From the NCBI GenBank assembly GCA_937915485.1, contig CALGII010000248.1:1-9929 (forward strand): a stretch of DNA of 9,929 bases. The letters are read 5' to 3'. Position 1 is the stretch's first letter. Each line of letters starts with the position of its first letter. The translations under genes were made by a program, and so were the position numbers. The notes beneath the pieces are model-generated. The model searched no databases and had not been told where the DNA came from. It saw nothing but the letters and a program-made list of their open reading frames with translations. The stretch is from an uncultured Ignavibacteriota bacterium (GTDB taxonomy: Bacteria > Bacteroidota > Ignavibacteria > Tepidaquicellales > Tepidaquicellaceae). This document shows, in pieces, positions 7,301-9,929 of this stretch.

Positions 7301-7335
7301 ATTTATGCGATTATATGTTTAATCGCATAAATTTT
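7301..7335 (+). terminator. Perfect 13-bp hairpin with T tract after the TPR gene
   Basis: The arm ATTTATGCGATTA (7301-7313) is exactly complementary to TAATCGCATAAAT (7320-7332) around a 6-nt loop, and TTT (7333-7335) follows, so the right arm ends in four Ts. It lies 30 nt after the TPR stop and 10 nt before the dipeptidase ATG. The stem is AT-rich, with only four GC-type pairs, so it is weaker than its length suggests. It may end the TPR transcript, act as a leader structure for the dipeptidase, or be a palindromic protein-binding operator. Confidence 0.6.
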
Positions 7336-7345
7336 ATACAAAACA

Positions 7346-8716
7346 ATGAGTGAATTAGATAAATACATAGATAAAAATAAGAACAGGTTCCTTGAGGAAC
7401 TCAAAGAGTTTCTGAGAATACCTTCGGTGAGCAATGAAGAGAAACACGCGGACGATGTTAAAAAGGCTGCGAATTGGCTGCGTGATAAACTCGCAGACGT
7501 CGGGATGGAGAATATTAAAATTTATGAAACCGACGGACACCCGATTGTTTATGCGGATCACCTTCACGCGGGAAATAACAAACCCGTTATTCTGGTTTAC
7601 GGTCATTATGACGTTCAGCCGGTAGATCCTGTTGAATTGTGGAATGCGCCTCCTTTCGAGCCTGTAGTGAAAGACGGAAAGATTTATGCAAGGGGCTCTG
7701 CCGACGATAAAGGCCAGATTTATATACACGTAAAAAGTCTTGAAGCCCATCTCAAGACGAATAAGAAACTTCCTGTAAATATTAAGGTAATCTTCGAAGG
7801 CGAAGAGGAAATCGGCAGTCCGAATCTCGGGAAGTTCATACTGAACAATAAGGAATTGCTGAAATCTGATTATGTAGTGATTTCGGATACCTCGATGTAC
7901 GAAAAAGGACTACCTTCAATATGCTATGGTCTAAGAGGTCTTTGTTTCATGCAGGTCGAAGTGACGGGTCCGAACCGCGACCTTCATTCGGGCACCTACG
8001 GCGGCGGAGTCGATAATCCGATTAACGCTCTCGCGAAACTGATTAATCAGTTAAAAGATAATGACGGCAAGATTCTGATTGACGGTTTCTATGATGACGT
8101 CGTAAAACTCGACAAGAAAGAGCGTGATGAATTTGCAAGGCTTCCGTTCGATGAAAATAAATATATGAAAGAACTTGAAGTTGACGGACTGTTCGGAGAA
8201 AAAGGCTATACAACTATCGAGAGGGTTTCTGCAAGACCGACTCTTGACTGTAACGGAATATGGGGCGGATATCAAGGACAGGGCGCGAAGACTGTGCTTC
8301 CATCGGTTGCTGGCGCTAAAATCTCTATGCGTCTCGTACCAAACCAGAACCCTGAAAAAATCGCGGAACTTTTCGAAAAATACATAAAGAAAATTGCTCC
8401 GAAATCCGTAAAGGTAAAGGTTACTTATCTGCACGGCGGGATGCCTTCAGTTACGGCAATCGACACGCCAGCGATTAAGGCGGCTGTGAAAGCGCTGAAA
8501 AACTCTTTCGGCGTAGAGCCCGTGTATTTCAAAGAGGGCGGGTCGATACCAATCGTAAACACTTTCAAGGAAGTTCTCGGCGCCGACGCGATTTTGTTGG
8601 GTTTCGGTCTTTCGGACGATAACATTCATTCGCCGAATGAAAAATTCGATCTCGAGAATTTCTATAAAGGTATAAGCACAGTTACAAATTATTACGAAGA
8701 ATTATCAAAAATTTAA
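7346..8716 (+). CDS. M20-family metallopeptidase (dipeptidase, CNDP-like)
   Basis: Cytoplasmic di-zinc dipeptidase or short-peptide hydrolase, 456 residues, the usual length for the CNDP-like branch of M20. The active-site set is complete: H87 with D89 in YGHYDVQP, bridging D120 in ARGSADDKGQ, catalytic/metal Glu pair E154-E155 in EGEEEIGSPN, D181 in ISDTSMY, and H428 in NIHSPNEKF. The lid or dimerisation domain (about 190-310) carries the RDLHSGTYGG motif with H214. There is no signal peptide. The ATG at 7346 has no Shine-Dalgarno, as is common in Bacteroidota, and is preceded at 10 nt by a long hairpin. The next gene starts 6 nt after the stop. Substrate cannot be read from sequence; succinyl-diaminopimelate desuccinylase and aminoacylase relatives share the fold, but the YGHYDVQPVDPVELW wording favours dipeptidases. 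Likely role is peptide turnover for amino-acid recycling. Confidence 0.94.
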   Translation: MSELDKYIDKNKNRFLEELKEFLRIPSVSNEEKHADDVKKAANWLRDKLADVGMENIKIYETDGHPIVYADHLHAGNNKPVILVYGHYDVQPVDPVELWNAPPFEPVVKDGKIYARGSADDKGQIYIHVKSLEAHLKTNKKLPVNIKVIFEGEEEIGSPNLGKFILNNKELLKSDYVVISDTSMYEKGLPSICYGLRGLCFMQVEVTGPNRDLHSGTYGGGVDNPINALAKLINQLKDNDGKILIDGFYDDVVKLDKKERDEFARLPFDENKYMKELEVDGLFGEKGYTTIERVSARPTLDCNGIWGGYQGQGAKTVLPSVAGAKISMRLVPNQNPEKIAELFEKYIKKIAPKSVKVKVTYLHGGMPSVTAIDTPAIKAAVKALKNSFGVEPVYFKEGGSIPIVNTFKEVLGADAILLGFGLSDDNIHSPNEKFDLENFYKGISTVTNYYEELSKI

Positions 8717-8722
8717 TACATA

Positions 8723-9028
8723 ATGGCAAAATCAGTTAAGACAAAAAAATCACATCAGCCTGCGGATAAATTCCATATCTCGCTGACGAAGAAGAACTAC
8801 GCGATAATCGGAACCGGTATCGCTTTAATAATTCTTGGTTATATCTTTATGTCGGAAAATTCAGTTGACGGATTTATGCCGACTGTTATTGCTCCGATTC
8901 TGCTCGTTCTGGGTTATTGCGCCGTAATTCCGTTTGGAATCTTGTACAAAGACAAATCGGAAGCGCAGAACGAAATAGCGGATAAAACTGTTTTAAGTAC
9001 TGAAAAGGCTAATATTAAGACCAAGTAA
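8723..9028 (+). CDS. Small membrane protein, DUF3098-like
   Basis: A 101-residue protein with a basic, Lys-rich N-terminus (1-25), two predicted membrane helices (about 26-43 and 53-73) and a hydrophilic tail. LTKKNYAIIGTGIALIILGYIFMS followed by VIAPILLVLGY and an IP-x-GILYK end matches my memory of DUF3098 proteins of Bacteroidota, which have no assigned function. It starts 6 nt after the dipeptidase stop without a Shine-Dalgarno, so translation probably depends on re-initiation or coupling. Its stop codon lies 4 nt before the mature 5' end of tmRNA, so either the tmRNA promoter is inside this gene or the tmRNA is cut out of a longer transcript. Confidence 0.75.
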   Translation: MAKSVKTKKSHQPADKFHISLTKKNYAIIGTGIALIILGYIFMSENSVDGFMPTVIAPILLVLGYCAVIPFGILYKDKSEAQNEIADKTVLSTEKANIKTK

Positions 9029-9032
9029 TTCA

Positions 9033-9381
9033 GGGAATGCAACGGCTTCGACGGATTGCAAAGATGGTCGAAACAGCATACAGTGTTCCCAGTCCATCAC
9101 TTTAAAACGGCTGGAAAACAATAAACGCAGAAAATAATTACGCTTTAGCTGCCTAATTAAAGGCAACTCGTTGACGAATTCCGTCTCCTGCCCGGAATCG
9201 ATCAACGCCGACAGACAGGATAGCAGTGCCGGTTTCCTGTGACAGCATTGTGAAACTTAACGGGATAGGAAAGAAAGGTTTGTTTGTTTAGACTTTCAAT
9301 CCGAAATTTAAAAACAAACTAAGTATGTAGAAGTTTTGATGGTCTTCTTTTCGGACCCGGGTTCGACTCCCGGCATTTCCA
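9033..9381 (+). ncRNA. ssrA: Transfer-messenger RNA (tmRNA)
   Basis: One-piece tmRNA of about 349 nt that rescues stalled ribosomes and tags the incomplete protein for proteolysis, working with SmpB. The 5' end GGGAATG (9033-9039) pairs with CATTTCC (9374-9380) as a 7-bp acceptor stem with one G-U pair. The tmRNA-specific GGCTTCGACGG follows the 5' arm. The T arm is CCGGG (9357-9361), loop TTCGACT (9362-9368) and CCCGG (9369-9373). The discriminator is A9381; CCA is not encoded (genomic CAA) and must be added. The conserved AAGTATGTAGAAG element (about 9320-9332) precedes the 3' domain. A GCC/GGC hairpin directly after the tag stop, and TTTGTTT/AAACAAA near 9281-9319, fit the usual pseudoknot helices. 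The gene is bounded by a protein gene 4 nt upstream and a convergent gene 6 nt downstream. Confidence 0.97.
9127..9156 (+). other. tmRNA-encoded proteolysis tag AENNYALAA
   Basis: The internal reading frame of tmRNA runs from resume codon GCA (9127-9129) to TAA (9154-9156) and reads AENNYALAA. The YALAA end is the degron recognised by ClpXP-type proteases. It differs from the common Bacteroidota tag GENNYALAA only in the first residue. A TAAAC precedes the resume codon, in the place of the usual A-rich positioning signal. Confidence 0.9.
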
Positions 9382-9387
9382 CAAATG

Positions 9388-9929
9388 TTATATCAAACCG
9401 CTTATCGCCGCGCAGACTTTACCGGTATCTATGGAAATTTTATTCTCTTCAGTTGATATAAGTACTGCCTTTTTATCAGACAGGGGAGCAAACCTCTTAA
9501 TGTTCCATTCAACTTTGTGATATACAGCGACAATCGGCACGTTAAAACAGGAAGCGATGTGCACTAAAGATGTATCAGGAGTTATTATCAGGCGCGCATT
9601 TCGGACAACTTCAGCCAATTCCAGAATTCCGCCGTCGAAATAATTCAATTTTTGCCCTGTTTTTGATTCAATATTACTAAAAAACTCCCTATCTTTTCCA
9701 ACAAATTGAAATACAAAATCGAGTTTTCCGCTAAACTCGTTATAAATATTTACCACGTCTTCCGGATTCCAGTTGCGGGTTTCGTCTTTAACAGAAAGAT
9801 TGAAAAGGACATAATTTTTAGGGTATCCTTTCAATACTTCGCTCGCTTTTTGACTGATTCCGTCCGGAATGAAGATTTCAGGCATTATATTCGTATAATC
9901 AATTCCTTCATTTAGAATTTTCAATGGAA
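9388..9929 (-). CDS. Glycosyltransferase family 9 (LPS heptosyltransferase-like), C-terminal part
   Basis: Probable enzyme of lipopolysaccharide core or surface glycan synthesis that transfers a sugar such as heptose from a nucleotide donor. About 179 residues are visible, and the frame stays open to the window edge, so the true start lies outside; a TTG at 9924 is internal. This half holds the donor-binding Rossmann domain: YVLFNLSVKDETRNW (a strand-loop with the R-x-W wording of the family), then an FVFQFVGKDREFF strand, and LIITPDTSLVHIASCFNVPIVAVYH, the GT9 donor motif with Asp, Ser and His (9550-9579 encode PDTSLVHIAS). Typical GT9 proteins have about 330-350 residues, so roughly the N-terminal half is missing. 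Stretches are noticeably more AT-rich than in the neighbouring genes. It converges on ssrA with a 6-nt gap. Acceptor and donor sugars cannot be told. Confidence 0.85.
   Translation of the reverse strand, partial: PLKILNEGIDYTNIMPEIFIPDGISQKASEVLKGYPKNYVLFNLSVKDETRNWNPEDVVNIYNEFSGKLDFVFQFVGKDREFFSNIESKTGQKLNYFDGGILELAEVVRNARLIITPDTSLVHIASCFNVPIVAVYHKVEWNIKRFAPLSDKKAVLISTEENKISIDTGKVCAAISGLI

Noticed and set aside
7355..7750. 131-codon open frame on the minus strand
   Set aside because: It lies wholly antisense to the well-conserved M20 dipeptidase and shows no recognisable motif; the same holds for 8051-8434.
9010..9015. TAATAT as a -10 element for ssrA
   Set aside because: No convincing -35 or -33 partner at proper spacing, and the region is coding; an AT-rich chance match is as likely.
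9355..9384. 3' end of ssrA as an attachment site for an integrated element
   Set aside because: tmRNA 3' ends are common integration targets, but I see no second copy of the T-arm sequence, no integrase and a chromosomal-type gene 6 nt away.
9922..9924. TTG as the start of the glycosyltransferase
   Set aside because: The frame continues to the window edge, and the visible part is only the C-terminal half of a GT9 enzyme, so this is an internal Leu codon.

Overview
The window reads as ordinary chromosomal DNA of a Gram-negative bacterium of the Bacteroidota/Chlorobiota/Ignavibacteriota (FCB) group. The clues are a TonB energy transducer paired with a PstS-like lipoprotein and a TPR protein, a DUF3098-like small membrane protein, a tmRNA tag reading AENNYALAA (close to the Bacteroidota GENNYALAA form), weak or absent Shine-Dalgarno sequences on most genes, and two copies of a TAnnTTTG-type promoter octamer. 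Ignavibacteria are a plausible home, but that placement is inference. All genes lie on the + strand except the last, partial one.

Region 1 (1-2282) is the end of a phosphate ABC transporter operon: the C-terminal part of pstC, then complete pstA and pstB. They are coupled by ATGA and TGATG stop/start overlaps. No phoU follows within the window. Region 2 (2400-3425) is an exported L,D-transpeptidase (YkuD family) with a C-terminal extension of about 140 residues that I cannot assign.

Region 3 (about 3474-7335) is an envelope module. A Bacteroidota-style promoter and a good Shine-Dalgarno lead into tonB and a small two-helix membrane protein. A GC-rich terminator-like hairpin follows, then a PstS-family lipoprotein and a large periplasmic TPR protein. 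A perfect 13-bp hairpin closes the block. ExbB/ExbD are not in view, so the TonB either uses distant partners or is an accessory copy. The PstS-like protein has diverged at the phosphate-contact motifs and may bind something else or have a structural role.

Region 4 (7346-9381) holds an M20-family metallodipeptidase, a DUF3098-like membrane protein starting 6 nt later, and the tmRNA gene ssrA, whose mature 5' end lies only 4 nt after the preceding stop codon. Region 5 (9388-9929, - strand) is the C-terminal part of a GT9 (LPS heptosyltransferase-like) glycosyltransferase. It converges on ssrA with a 6-nt gap.

I see no IS elements, CRISPR arrays, phage genes, tRNAs or integrated elements. No gene-free stretch exceeds about 140 bases. 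The most interesting signals are the tonB/PstS-like/TPR module, the two hairpins placed 10-20 nt before start codons, and the very tight packing around ssrA.
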